Of a DNA stretch of 64,000 nt, positions 1 through 9,605 are shown piece by piece. The notes below the pieces were generated by a model. The model did no database searches and was not told the DNA's origin. It saw only the letters and a program-made list of their open reading frames with translations. Positions within the stretch are counted from its first letter, which is position 1. Each line of letters begins with the position of its first letter. The DNA comes from Ehrlichia muris AS145 (GTDB taxonomy: Bacteria > Pseudomonadota > Alphaproteobacteria > Rickettsiales > Anaplasmataceae), in contig NC_023063.1 of NCBI RefSeq assembly GCF_000508225.1, positions 806,001 to 870,000 of the forward strand, in the 5' to 3' direction. A program made the translations under genes and the position numbers.

Positions 1-186
1 TTAAGACTACTTTACGTAGCTATAACCAGAGCAGAAGATGAGTTATATATTACTGGAATACCACCCATACAAAATAAGTCATGGTACAATATAATCTATA
101 ACACAAACTGTATATATAAGAAAAAATTCATTGATCTACAGCCAATAACACAAGAAAAAGCAGAAGTTTTATATCTTGATGAATAG
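1..186 (+). CDS. addA: AddA-type ATP-dependent helicase/nuclease, C-terminal end (partial)
   Basis: Only the last 61 codons and the TAG stop are in the window; the gene begins upstream. The fragment starts with LRLLYVAITRAEDELYITG, which is helicase motif VI of the UvrD/RecB superfamily I (arginine finger in the TRAED segment), followed by a short tail with SWYNII. Alphaproteobacterial AddA proteins have a similar SWYD-type tail after motif VI, so AddA of the AddAB double-strand-break repair complex is the best guess. UvrD or another UvrD-like helicase cannot be excluded from so little sequence. No partner gene (addB) is visible here. Confidence 0.65.
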   Translation, partial: LRLLYVAITRAEDELYITGIPPIQNKSWYNIIYNTNCIYKKKFIDLQPITQEKAEVLYLDE

Positions 187-918
187 TAGTGCAATACTAT
201 CTTTAAGAGAGATGTGTACTAAATTATGGTAATTTTATTATTGCCAATATAAACTTATATTTAAAAATACACGTTAATTTCAACACAACAACAGACGTTT
301 CACACCCAATTCTATATACCTTGAATGATTATATATCATACTAATGCTTATAATAAAATATTACAACTACACATATACATTACATTTATATACAAGAAAC
401 TTTGCACTACAATTTATTATTCATGACATCTTCAGCATCATTATTACTTTCATATAATTAAGAATTCTTATTACACAACACCATAACCACACATATAACA
501 TTACATTTATATACAAAACACTTGCCACAGGTCACATTACAATTTATCGTATTTTCATGCAATACCCTCTACAATACACCATTAGTACACAATAAAACTA
601 TTAAACAAGCTTTTTAGACCTAGTACTATTTCTATCATGTGCCATTGCAAATGCAGTATGAATGATGTGCTAACTTAAACACAAAAGATATCAATCTACA
701 ATATTACACACCAACTTATCATTGTAAGTATGAAATATCGTTTATAAGTAATATGCTACGCTATAGTATATGTTAAAAACTAAACATTGCACAAAAAAAT
801 GATTAATTTTTAACTGTAATTGTTTCACTATAATTTTTACTAAAAAGATTGTAAATTCAATAAAATAATAGCTACTTTAGTTAATAAAGCAAAATATTTT
901 TCACTCACTTAAAAACAT
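187..918. other. Intergenic spacer with a faint direct repeat
   Basis: No open frame with convincing coding character was found. The stretch contains two degenerate copies of a roughly 75-bp segment about 120 bp apart (from about 362 and 483), sharing ACATTACATTTATATACAA and a CAATTTAT block. It probably represents an old, decayed tandem duplication. The spacer separates two convergent genes. Confidence 0.6.
362..560. repeat. Degenerate two-copy direct repeat, about 121 bp apart
   Basis: Copy 1 begins at about 362 and copy 2 at about 483. Both run CACACATAT, then ACATTACATTTATATACAA, then a TTGC block and CAATTTAT, with several substitutions and small indels. This was seen by eye only. Confidence 0.45.
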
Positions 919-1893
919 CTACAACTCAATAATATTTGATCCGGTAAGTTTCCTATTCTCCAAATCTTTATGTGCAGCCACTATATCATCAAATTTGTAA
1001 ATTTTATTTATACTAACTTTTATATAATTTCTCCTTATCACTTCAAACATTTCCATAGCTGTCATAGCTAAATCAAAGCTAGAACGCTTATAATGAAACA
1101 CCAAAGGAGAAGTAAAAAATAATGATCTAGAACTTAACATAGAAGCACTAATATTTGAAATAGCTCCTGATATCTGACCATAAGAAACATAAATACCAAA
1201 AATACATAGAGATTCAAAAGATACTTTACTAGTTAACGCACCTATAGAATCATAAACTACATTAACACCAGAACCGTGCGTAATTTCCATTACTTGTTTA
1301 ACAAAATCACTACTACTATAATTCACCACATATGAACACCCAGAACGTAAGGCAATATTTGCTCTATCATCAGAACTAACTACACCTATAACTTTACATC
1401 CTTTATAATTGGCCCATTGACACAATATCTGACCTACACCACCTGTTGCTCCATGTACTAAAGCAAAAGTATTAGGACGTATAGCATAAACTAAGTGTGT
1501 AAGATAATGTGCTGTCATACCTTTAAATAGGACTGCAGCTGCTACTTGATCTGTAATATCATCAGGTATTCTAACTAAATATTTTTGATTAATAAGTCTT
1601 TTCTCAGAATAGGCACCTCCAGACACAGTACAATAGCCTACTCTGTCCCCAACATTAAATACCTCGACATCTTTTCCTAATCTTTCTATAACCCCTACTG
1701 CCTCAACTCCTAAAATAGTAGGAAGCTTTTTGTTTTTACGCATACCATTACGACACTCAATATCATAGCGATTTAACCCAATAGCTCTATGTTTTATTAA
1801 TACCTCACCATCTTTAGGTTCCCCAATATTATGATTAACATATTTCAAAACTTCAGAACCACCAGTTTCACTAATAACAATAACCTTTACCAT
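919..1893 (-). CDS. qor: NAD(P)H:quinone oxidoreductase, MDR (zeta-crystallin-like) family
   Basis: This 324-aa protein has the full medium-chain dehydrogenase/reductase layout. An N-terminal GroES-like domain contains GEVLIKHRAIGLNRYD and PTILGVEAVGVI. A Rossmann domain has the nucleotide-binding motif HGATGGVGQ at residues 147-155. It lacks the Cys/His zinc ligands of alcohol dehydrogenases, as expected of the quinone reductase branch, which reduces quinones with NADPH in the cytosol. The ATG at 1893 gives the normal family length; the Shine-Dalgarno sequence is weak. It is isolated, with long spacers on both sides. The substrate in this organism is unknown. Confidence 0.9.
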   Translation of the reverse strand: MVKVIVISETGGSEVLKYVNHNIGEPKDGEVLIKHRAIGLNRYDIECRNGMRKNKKLPTILGVEAVGVIERLGKDVEVFNVGDRVGYCTVSGGAYSEKRLINQKYLVRIPDDITDQVAAAVLFKGMTAHYLTHLVYAIRPNTFALVHGATGGVGQILCQWANYKGCKVIGVVSSDDRANIALRSGCSYVVNYSSSDFVKQVMEITHGSGVNVVYDSIGALTSKVSFESLCIFGIYVSYGQISGAISNISASMLSSRSLFFTSPLVFHYKRSSFDLAMTAMEMFEVIRRNYIKVSINKIYKFDDIVAAHKDLENRKLTGSNIIEL

Positions 1894-3099
1894 AACATCA
1901 CATAATTAAATAAGACACAATCATACTCAAGCTACTTAGCTAGCAGCTAAATAATATCCTTTAAATCTAAGACATCAATATTAATTAATAACAAACAGCA
2001 CTACACTTTAGTACATACATTAAAAATTTAATATAACAATAAACATATTGTAAAAAATCACTACAAACTCTCCAAAGGAAGGCAAGCTACAACAAAATTT
2101 ATCTTATAATCAACAATGAATTTTCAAATAGCATCTATAAAATCATTATTATAAATCGAACTATATATATATGAAAAGTTACATGCACATATATTTAACA
2201 ACAACAAACATTATATTTAACCTGCTAGTTATATAACCAATCAACATTCTAATAACCCTCTAGTATAAGAACATTAATTTTAACTAATGTGGTGATTTTA
2301 TAATAGTCATTATTTGTAAGTTCAGATTCCACCATCTTATTATATCAATACCTATGTAATTAAGTAATTTCTTATTCATGAATCCTTGAAAAACCATACA
2401 ACAGTAACATCACAATATACTTTTATTGAAAAATGCTTCACTATTAATTAAGAACACTCAAAAACCTATCACACACTGCACTTACTTCATATACTTACAA
2501 ATTTACTCATGAATCCTTAAAAAATCATACAGCAATAACACTACAACATACTTTTATTGAAAAATGCTTCACTATTAATTAAGAACACTCAAAAACCTAT
2601 CACACACTGCACTTACTTCATATACTTACAAATTTACTCATGAATCCTTAAAAAATCATACAACAGTAACACTACAACATACTTTTATTGAAAAATGCTT
2701 CACATATTAATTAAGAACACTCAAAAACCTATCACACACTGTACTTACTTCATATACTTACAAGGTTACTCATGAATCCTTAAAAAATCATACAACAGTA
2801 ACACTACAACATACTTTTATTGAGAAATGTTTGCAAATCAGCACCTACACAACACAATGGATTTATCACACCTAACAAGTAAGCTATACAATACTTACAA
2901 TTGATTACTATCAACAATCAAAAGAATTTCAGCATATTAATCATTCTCTAAAATTAGAATCATATAAACCTACATCTCCTCTGACTGTCAATCATATAAC
3001 AGTACCTCTACTTGTTTTAATTAAAGAGTCTAATTTAGCTTGAAAAAATTATATCTTACCAATGACTAAGCAATAACACATAAGTAATATATTATTTCC
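1894..3099. other. Long intergenic spacer with a 131-bp tandem array
   Basis: This 1.2-kb spacer has no supported gene. Its middle holds the tandem repeat listed separately (2376-2833). The rest is AT-rich sequence with many stops in all frames. It lies between two minus-strand genes and must hold the promoter of the quinone oxidoreductase gene at its left end. Confidence 0.7.
2376..2833. repeat. Tandem repeat, 131-bp unit, about 3.5 copies
   Basis: Copies start with TCATGAATCCTT at 2376, 2507, 2638 and 2770. The fourth copy stops after the TTTTATTGA block. Copies differ at only a few positions, for example an inserted AT in copy 3 (CACATATTAATT) that lengthens that unit to 132 bp. None of the units appears to contain a neighbouring gene's coding end. 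Confidence 0.92.
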
Positions 3100-4866
3100 T
3101 TATGACTCCTCTACTAATGGTTTATCCTGTTGTTTAGGTTGAGGGCTTGTTGGATTATAATTAGAAACAACTTTACTCAAAATTTCATCCCTAGTACCAA
3201 TACCACTAACCATACCATCAGACATAACTATAACCTTATCAACGGCATTAAGTAACTGTATCTTATGAGTCATAATAAAAGTAGTAATACCATTTTTCTT
3301 TGCATAAAGTAAGGCATTAATCAAACTTGCTTCAGATCTCCCATCTAAATTAGCATTTGGTTCATCAAGGACTAGAAGTTTTATATCACCATAAAAGGCC
3401 CTTGCTAATCCTATCATTTGTTTTTGTCCTCCAGATAATATTACCCCACTAGCACCAATAACTGTGTCATATCCATTTGGCAAGCCAAGTATTAATTCAT
3501 GTACGCCAGCAATTCGAGCAGCTTTTACAACTTCATTTGCATCAGGATTTGGCATCATTCTTGCAATATTAACTTTCACTGAAGCATTAAACAATTCAAC
3601 ATCTTGAGGAAGGTAACCAATATAATGTCCAAAATCTTCTCTATTCCATGTATAAACATCTGCACTATCAAGTCTGACAACACCTGATATTGGTTTCCAT
3701 ACACCTACTAACAATTTTGCTATTGTAGACTTCCCAGAAGCACTATGACCTATAACACCAACAATATCTCCAACTTCTATTGAAAAGGATACACCCTTAA
3801 TAGTAGGCTTATTACTACCATAAGGAGTGAAGAATACACGATCAAAAACAACCTTTCCAGTAGGAGCTGGTAAAGACATAGTTTGCTCCCTCTTTGGAGA
3901 AGCTAAAAGCAATATTTGCAATCTCTTATAAGATATCCTCGCTGATATTAACATTTTCCAAGTATTAATTAACGCTTCAAATGGAGCTAATACCCTACCC
4001 ATTAAGATTGATGAAGCAATAATACCTCCAGCAGTTTTCAGACCAAGAACTGCAAGAAATCCTCCAATCCCTATAACTGAGATCTGTAATATTGATCTAA
4101 TAAATTTAGTAATTCCAGAAATTAAATTCGAACGATTTTGTGCTTTAATTTGCATTGCTCTATTTCTATCATTTTTTTTTGCCCAATCATCTACAATATG
4201 ATTAACCATTCCCATAGCTTCAACTACTTCAGCGTTACGAGTTGCAACATCTATTGATAGAATATTACGCACTCCTTCTTCACTAGCTTCCTGCAGTATC
4301 TTTTTTGTTGCTAATTCATTCCAAATAGCCATACTAGTTAACAACACTATCCCTATTACAGCAATATAACCTGTTACACTGTGTATCATAAAAATAGCAA
4401 TAAGATATACAACTGCCCATGGAGTATCAAATAGTGAAAATATACCAAAACCAGTAATAAAATTTTTAACAACAGCTAAATCACGAAGTACTTCTCCACT
4501 TGAAGTAGATGACTTAACCGAAGTCAAGCTAATAGACTTCATAATAAGGTCAGGAGTAACAACCTTATCTATCCAGTCACCAACTTTAGCCATAACTAGA
4601 GATCTACAAATTTCTAATATAGAAGAACAAGCAAAAGCACTAACTGTAATAACGCTTAACATGATTAAAGTAGATACACTACCACTTGAAAGTACTCTAT
4701 CTAAAACTTGAGAAGTATATAATGGTAAAAATAACATAAGCAAATTAATAGCAGAACTGAACCAAAAAATAAACCAAAAAACACTTTTGCACTTTTCTAA
4801 ACTAGTATACAGAACACTTTTCTTTAGTTCCTTTATTGCCTGAAAGTTAAAATTTACTTCTTCCAC
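3100..4866 (-). CDS. Type I secretion system permease/ATPase (PrtD/HlyB-type ABC exporter)
   Basis: This 588-aa protein fuses an ABC transmembrane domain (roughly residues 30-310, several hydrophobic helices) to one ATPase domain. The ATPase has Walker A GHSASGKST (about 369-377), signature LSGGQKQ (about 477) and Walker B LLVLDEP (about 494). The N-terminus has no peptidase C39 domain, which places it with PrtD/AprD/HlyB-type exporters of proteins with C-terminal signals. In Ehrlichia this system is credited with exporting tandem-repeat and ankyrin effectors. The start is GTG at 4866, preceded by an AGAGGA ribosome site; the nearby ATG at 4870 is out of frame and closes quickly. The membrane-fusion and outer-membrane partners are not in the window. 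Confidence 0.9.
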   Translation of the reverse strand: MEEVNFNFQAIKELKKSVLYTSLEKCKSVFWFIFWFSSAINLLMLFLPLYTSQVLDRVLSSGSVSTLIMLSVITVSAFACSSILEICRSLVMAKVGDWIDKVVTPDLIMKSISLTSVKSSTSSGEVLRDLAVVKNFITGFGIFSLFDTPWAVVYLIAIFMIHSVTGYIAVIGIVLLTSMAIWNELATKKILQEASEEGVRNILSIDVATRNAEVVEAMGMVNHIVDDWAKKNDRNRAMQIKAQNRSNLISGITKFIRSILQISVIGIGGFLAVLGLKTAGGIIASSILMGRVLAPFEALINTWKMLISARISYKRLQILLLASPKREQTMSLPAPTGKVVFDRVFFTPYGSNKPTIKGVSFSIEVGDIVGVIGHSASGKSTIAKLLVGVWKPISGVVRLDSADVYTWNREDFGHYIGYLPQDVELFNASVKVNIARMMPNPDANEVVKAARIAGVHELILGLPNGYDTVIGASGVILSGGQKQMIGLARAFYGDIKLLVLDEPNANLDGRSEASLINALLYAKKNGITTFIMTHKIQLLNAVDKVIVMSDGMVSGIGTRDEILSKVVSNYNPTSPQPKQQDKPLVEES

Positions 4867-4967
4867 ACATTCCTCTAAATAATTAATATATTGTGTACAT
4901 ACTACAATATGTTCATCTAAGTAAACAATACAGAGATTTAATATATTTTCATATAAATAATTTTTAA

Positions 4968-4998
4968 TTGAAATAAAGTTATACTATTATGATATAAT
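4968..4998 (+). promoter_or_regulatory. Candidate sigma-70 promoter for the HIG1-folP operon
   Basis: TTGAAA at 4968-4973 is followed, after 19 bp, by a perfect TATAAT at 4993-4998. This is about 27 bp upstream of the ATG at 5025. The spacing is slightly longer than the usual 17 bp. It lies in the divergent region between the ABC ATPase and this operon. Confidence 0.5.
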
Positions 4999-5024
4999 GT
5001 AGTGTATCTTTAGATTGTATAATC

Positions 5025-5216
5025 ATGTTTAGCAATACAGCATCATTAATAGTAATTTTAGTTTTCGTATCATTGACTCTAATATCTTTAGTGTCTGGAG
5101 TAGTATTAATGGCTATAAGCAATAAATTCTATATTAAACACAGGAACAAAATAATGATAATGAGAGTACTATTGCAATTTATATCGCTAGTACTTATAGC
5201 ACTATTTTTCAGATAA
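5025..5216 (+). CDS. HIG1-domain / twin-transmembrane small protein
   Basis: This 63-aa protein has two hydrophobic helices (about residues 6-31 and 47-62) around a basic loop ending in NKIMIMRVLLQ. That matches the conserved NK-M-R-RVLLQ signature of alphaproteobacterial HIG1 (hypoxia-induced, PF04588-type) proteins, which are small inner-membrane proteins linked to cytochrome oxidase in mitochondria and related bacteria. The gene ends 5 bp before the ATG of folP, so the two are probably co-transcribed. The functional link to folate synthesis, if any, is unclear. Confidence 0.75.
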   Translation: MFSNTASLIVILVFVSLTLISLVSGVVLMAISNKFYIKHRNKIMIMRVLLQFISLVLIALFFR

Positions 5217-5221
5217 AACCA

Positions 5222-6064
5222 ATGAAACTTAATACAAAACTAGTTGGTATTTTAAATTACACTCCTGACTCATTTTCAGACGGAGGAAAGTTTTTTAATA
5301 TAAACAAAGCATTACAACAAGTTAAATACTTGATTGATGGGGGAGCCAGTATAATAGACATAGGCGCAGAATCAACAAGACCCACATACTTGTATAAACA
5401 ATATGGAAACAATTCAATATCTCAAACAGAAGAGTGGAACAGATTAAAAAATGTACTGCCTAAAACAATAGAGATAGCTCATAGTCATAATGTTCAAGTA
5501 AGCATAGATACCAGACATGCAAAAACCGCCGAAAAAGCTATCGAATTGAATGTTGATTATATAAATGATGTAAGTACATTATCAGATAATAACATGCTTC
5601 AGGTAATACAAAACAGTTCTGTTAACGTTATAATTACTCATAATTTAGGCATACCTTTAATTAAAAATGTTACTATTCCAAAAGATCGTGATCCAATTAA
5701 TGAAATTATTCTATGGGCAAAAAAGTGTATTGAAAAATTAACAAGTGCAGGCATTGATAAAAAGAGAATAATTATTGATCCAGGTATAGGATTTAACAAA
5801 ATTGCCAGTCAATCATTTTATATATTAAACAACATTGAGAGATTAAAAATTTTAAATCACAAAATATATGTTGGACACTCACGAAAATTTTTCCTAACTT
5901 CATGTACACTAAATGATTCAACACGTGACAATGCCACACTAGCAATATCAATTTTCTTGTTTCAAAAAGGTATAGAATTTATCAGAGTACATAATACTCA
6001 CTTACATAACGAAGCACTTAACTTACTAAGAAAAATGCATCAAACAAGCTTGGATAATATATAA
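5222..6064 (+). CDS. folP: Dihydropteroate synthase, first copy (canonical active site)
   Basis: This 280-aa protein condenses dihydropterin pyrophosphate with p-aminobenzoate in folate synthesis. Family landmarks are all present: GILNYTPDSFSDGG (loop 1), DIGAESTRP (loop 2, with the Thr-Arg pair that contacts substrate), SIDTRHAKTAEKA, INDVS, IIDPGIGF, GHSRK and the final RVHN. It follows the HIG1 gene by 5 bp and is followed after 152 bp by a paralogue. The intact STRP loop makes this the more likely functional synthase of the pair. With folK at 44340 it forms part of the folate pathway. Confidence 0.95.
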   Translation: MKLNTKLVGILNYTPDSFSDGGKFFNINKALQQVKYLIDGGASIIDIGAESTRPTYLYKQYGNNSISQTEEWNRLKNVLPKTIEIAHSHNVQVSIDTRHAKTAEKAIELNVDYINDVSTLSDNNMLQVIQNSSVNVIITHNLGIPLIKNVTIPKDRDPINEIILWAKKCIEKLTSAGIDKKRIIIDPGIGFNKIASQSFYILNNIERLKILNHKIYVGHSRKFFLTSCTLNDSTRDNATLAISIFLFQKGIEFIRVHNTHLHNEALNLLRKMHQTSLDNI

Positions 6065-6216
6065 ATTAAAATGTTTTTTTAAATTAAGTTTTTTTTCACT
6101 TGGTAGTTTAATAAACCTATTATAACATGATACGTAATTGTATTAACACCAAACTTAAGCAAAGCATAAAAGCAAAATAAATATATGGTTACTTTTCATA
6201 AAATTTTTCTTTAAAC

Positions 6217-7080
6217 ATGAGTATTGTCATGACATTTAATACAAAAATAATAGGCATTTTAAATTATACCCCTGATTCATTTTCAGACGGAGGAAAATTT
6301 TTTACTGTTGATAAAGGAATCAAACAAGCAGAATATTTAATTGATGGAGGAGCAGATATCGTAGATGTTGGTGCAGAATCTGGAAAACCAAGGTACATAT
6401 ATGAAAGTGATGATACCCTAACAACACAAGAAGAAGAGTGGAAAAGACTAGAAAGCATATTACCACAAGTTATAGAAATTGCCCATAGTCGTAATGTTCA
6501 AGTAAGTGTAGATACTAGAAATGCAAAAACTGCAGAAAAAGCATTAGCATTAAATGCAGATATAATAAATGATTGTACTGGATTACACGATCCCAACATG
6601 ATATCAGTATTAAAGAACAGTAATGCCAAAATCTTAATTTCTCACAATCTAGGAGTGCCATTAATTAAAGGAAATTTCATACCAAAAGGTAAAAATCCAA
6701 TAAATGAAATCATCTCATGGTTAGAAGATCGTACACAAAAATTAATAGATGGAGGCATTAGTAGGGATAGGATCATTGTTGATCCAGGAATAGGTATTGG
6801 TAAAAATGGCATGCAGTCACTATATATAATACAAAACATTGATAAATTAAAAATACTAAAATATCCAATATGTCTTGGTCACTCACGAAAGTCCTGTTTC
6901 ATGCCATTCGCATCACATGATTCAACTCGAGATAATGCTACACTAGTAACATCAACAATTTTATTTTACAAGAATATAGACTTTTTTAGGGTACATAACG
7001 TTCATATACACAGTGAAGCATTTGGACTTTTAAAAAAGATGCCACAAATCACATTAAAAGATGTATATGATTCTCTATAG
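6217..7080 (+). CDS. Dihydropteroate synthase paralogue with altered substrate loop
   Basis: This 287-aa protein is clearly a duplicate of the preceding folP. It shares GILNYTPDSFSDGGKFF, the SVDTRNAKTAEKA, IVDPGIGIGK and GHSRK motifs and the final RVHN. The loop-2 motif, however, reads GAESGKP instead of GAESTRP, so the Thr-Arg pair that contacts pABA and phosphate is Gly-Lys, and INDVS reads INDCTG. The frame is intact and codon use looks normal, so it is under some constraint. Either it has changed specificity or role, as proposed for mycobacterial FolP2, or it has lost DHPS activity. An ATG at 6232 (MTFNTK) is an alternative start that aligns better with copy 1. Confidence 0.88.
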   Translation: MSIVMTFNTKIIGILNYTPDSFSDGGKFFTVDKGIKQAEYLIDGGADIVDVGAESGKPRYIYESDDTLTTQEEEWKRLESILPQVIEIAHSRNVQVSVDTRNAKTAEKALALNADIINDCTGLHDPNMISVLKNSNAKILISHNLGVPLIKGNFIPKGKNPINEIISWLEDRTQKLIDGGISRDRIIVDPGIGIGKNGMQSLYIIQNIDKLKILKYPICLGHSRKSCFMPFASHDSTRDNATLVTSTILFYKNIDFFRVHNVHIHSEAFGLLKKMPQITLKDVYDSL

Positions 7081-7660
7081 AAAATAGAAGATTGCAATGG
7101 CAAAATTACACTATATGCATAAATAACATAAGGGTTATAAGTATATGTGGCTGTACTTTATCATGATTCATTGGCTATATACAAAATTCAATGATATGCA
7201 TCCAAAATGTATACAGTCCATAGAGAAAACAGGAAGCTGTATTTAGAGAAAGTATACATACCAATAACATGTCATAAAGTAAAACTGTAATAGCCAACTT
7301 ATCATGATTCATTGGCTGATAAAATTCAATGATATGCATCCAAAATGTATAACAGTCTCTAGAAAAAACAGGAAGCTGTATTTAGAGAAAGTATACATAC
7401 CAATAACATGTCATAAAGTAAAACTGTAATAGCCAACTTATCATGATTCATTGGCTGATAAAATTCAATGATATGCATCCAAAATGTATAACAGTCTCTA
7501 GAAAAAACAGGAAGCTGTATTTAGAGAAAGTATACATATCAATAACATGTCTGAAGTAAAAGATATCAAGTAATCTATTATATTAGCTGACTTATCATCA
7601 TTTACACCTTCATATAACATCTAAACATATGAATACAAATACGTATATGCTATGAAAATA
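7066..7660. repeat. Tandem repeat, about 140-bp unit, 3 good copies plus decayed flanks
   Basis: TCATGATTCATTGGCT occurs at 7161, 7302 and 7441, giving units of 141 and 139 bp. The TAG-GAAAA-CAGGAAGCTGTA block recurs at about 7221, 7360 and 7499. A related block (CTCTATAGAAAATAGAAG) covers the folP2 stop codon at 7078, and another decayed one lies at about 7651. The period therefore extends on both sides and the array may have started from the folP2 3' end. Confidence 0.8.
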
Positions 7661-7885
7661 GAAGGTTGTACTTAGTAATGCATATTTGATATGCACTATA
7701 AAAAGCAATTAAAATATCAGATAACTATACATATCGGATTCTTTACCATTATTTTACGAAATATATAAAACTAAAGATTTACAAGCTGTTATTTAAATAA
7801 CAGTAAGTTATTAAGTTCCAGTAATCATGTATACAAGCAATAAATAACATAAGTTATGTATAACCATTTACAAAATACACAAAAA
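7081..7885. other. Intergenic spacer dominated by a decaying tandem array
   Basis: This is an 805-bp region between convergent genes. About 7066-7660 is the tandem array listed separately; the remainder (to 7885) is AT-rich with no supported frame or RNA. Confidence 0.7.
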
Positions 7886-8953
7886 CTACAAATCTATACT
7901 TTCAACAGTGCCAAGATTACTTACATCTATATCTGTTAATAACATATCATCTTTTTGGTGTAGTTTCTTACCAACAAAAACTAATGTAAGAGCTATAGCA
8001 CTTAAAATTATATTTACAGAACATATACCAATTGACATATCCTTAATATCACAACCTAGACTCACCATATTATTAATATGTAGCAATACTAATAATATAC
8101 CAAGTCCATTAAACAGAGCTTGCGCTACAAATAAAGTCATTCCTAAACATACACATGGATTCCCTTGTATATTATTACTTCGAACGTAATCAGTTGAAAA
8201 ACAAGGCAACTTTCTTGTTTGCATATCAGCACTCTCTTCCTCAATAGACTGAGAACACTTATAAAGCATAATATGGTGCATTAATTTTATATAATCATCT
8301 CTAGTTATATTGATGATATTAGTGTTGTGGCTTGGAAAGAATCTCATTTCAACAAGAAATTGTACTAAACGAAGATCCAGAATTTCAAATATAAGAGGAA
8401 AACTGCATAGATCTATAACCTGCTTTAAAATACTAGGATCTAAATCTACATTAGTACAAGCCTTATCGAATCCCTCCATAGTAAGGAATTTTTCTCTCTT
8501 AATAAACTTCATTATATGCCTACAATCATAAGCATTGCGTTTTAACGCTGTATTACTTATAATTTTAGGGAGTCTATCACTTTCTTTAATAGCATAAGAT
8601 TTGCATTTTACTATTTGGTCGAGTAATGAGCTAACAGCTGCTTTATATTCTGCTAGTTTCTCTGAAGAGATATATTTTACTTGGTGGATAATATCAATCT
8701 CAAACATTACAATAAGAACTTTTCTTACTGCATCTGCCACTTCATAAAATTTATCATTCTCAATTATATGCCCTCTAGCTTCCTTTCCTCTATATATTTG
8801 TAATTTTTTTTTTTCAGTTCTTAGCTTTTTTACACAATTACGCAATATACTTTTTACTGCTTCATTTTTTTTATGTACATCAAAATATCTAGAAACTATT
8901 TCCATGGTACTGTCGATCAGATTTCCCATACCGAATTTTATTATTACAGTCAT
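7886..8953 (-). CDS. Hypothetical protein with two C-terminal transmembrane helices
   Basis: I do not recognise this 355-aa protein. The N-terminal two-thirds is soluble and rich in Lys and charged residues (for example NCVKKLRTEKKKLQIYRG). The C-terminal part carries two hydrophobic helices, about residues 265-290 (CLGMTLFVAQALFNGLGILL) and 303-330 (GICSVNIILSAIALTLVFVG), then a short tail. There is no signal peptide. Just upstream of the ATG at 8953 lies a good AAGGAG ribosome site, supporting expression. Such proteins are often Ehrlichia-specific; it may be an inner- or inclusion-membrane protein, but that is speculation. Confidence 0.75.
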   Translation of the reverse strand: MTVIIKFGMGNLIDSTMEIVSRYFDVHKKNEAVKSILRNCVKKLRTEKKKLQIYRGKEARGHIIENDKFYEVADAVRKVLIVMFEIDIIHQVKYISSEKLAEYKAAVSSLLDQIVKCKSYAIKESDRLPKIISNTALKRNAYDCRHIMKFIKREKFLTMEGFDKACTNVDLDPSILKQVIDLCSFPLIFEILDLRLVQFLVEMRFFPSHNTNIINITRDDYIKLMHHIMLYKCSQSIEEESADMQTRKLPCFSTDYVRSNNIQGNPCVCLGMTLFVAQALFNGLGILLVLLHINNMVSLGCDIKDMSIGICSVNIILSAIALTLVFVGKKLHQKDDMLLTDIDVSNLGTVESIDL

Positions 8954-9605
8954 TTTATCTCCTTACTGATTTATTTATTATTAAATTAATATAATATAAT
9001 AACTTTTATAGTATACAATTTAAAGTTGCAAACTAATATTTTCATAAATACAATAAAAAAGTAGAAATCAACTAACTCTTAACTATTTATAGTAATTCCT
9101 TAACATGCTTTGCTTGCATTGATCCAATAACACAGAAGATTAAAATTCCATAAGTCATGTTTTAAGCTAATATGTGATAATCAGTGGCTTATAAAGTGAT
9201 TATAATTTTCTCTTAATATAAAATTCTTATTTGAACAAGTTACATGATATAATATATCACTATTACAAGTTAATTATATTTATTAGAATAATTTTTTAAC
9301 ACACACATGATACTAACTATCAATTCTAGTGCTTCATATTTTCAAACAAATTCAGTGATATACTTTAACACCCAGGACAGAATACATAAGATTTTTATTA
9401 CCTGAATGCTCTAAAAACTTATGTTACACTGTTGTTAAAAAATAGAGATAATAGCCTCAATACACAATATGCATAGACTAATGCTATTCAACATCAAACA
9501 AAAAACCAAAAGAACTTTGCAAGAAGCATTAGTTTTTACTTTTTTTATTTTGAAGATGAAGCATTAATAGTTATAGTATTAACAATTAAATTCTTTATAT
9601 ACATC
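8954..9605. other. Divergent intergenic region upstream of carB
   Basis: This 652-bp AT-rich region separates the minus-strand hypothetical gene and carB. No convincing frame, RNA or clear promoter consensus stands out. GAAGCATTA is present twice just upstream of carB (about 9523 and 9559), too short to interpret. Confidence 0.6.

Noticed and set aside
2285-2335. GTGGTGA ... GTTCAGATTCCACC, resembling a tRNA T-arm and acceptor
   Set aside because: The ends are only about 50 bp apart and do not pair properly, and there is no anticodon arm. It is not a tRNA.
2376-2833. Could the 131-bp array be a CRISPR?
   Set aside because: Units are contiguous with no unique spacers, and there are no cas genes. 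The same applies to the other arrays in the window.
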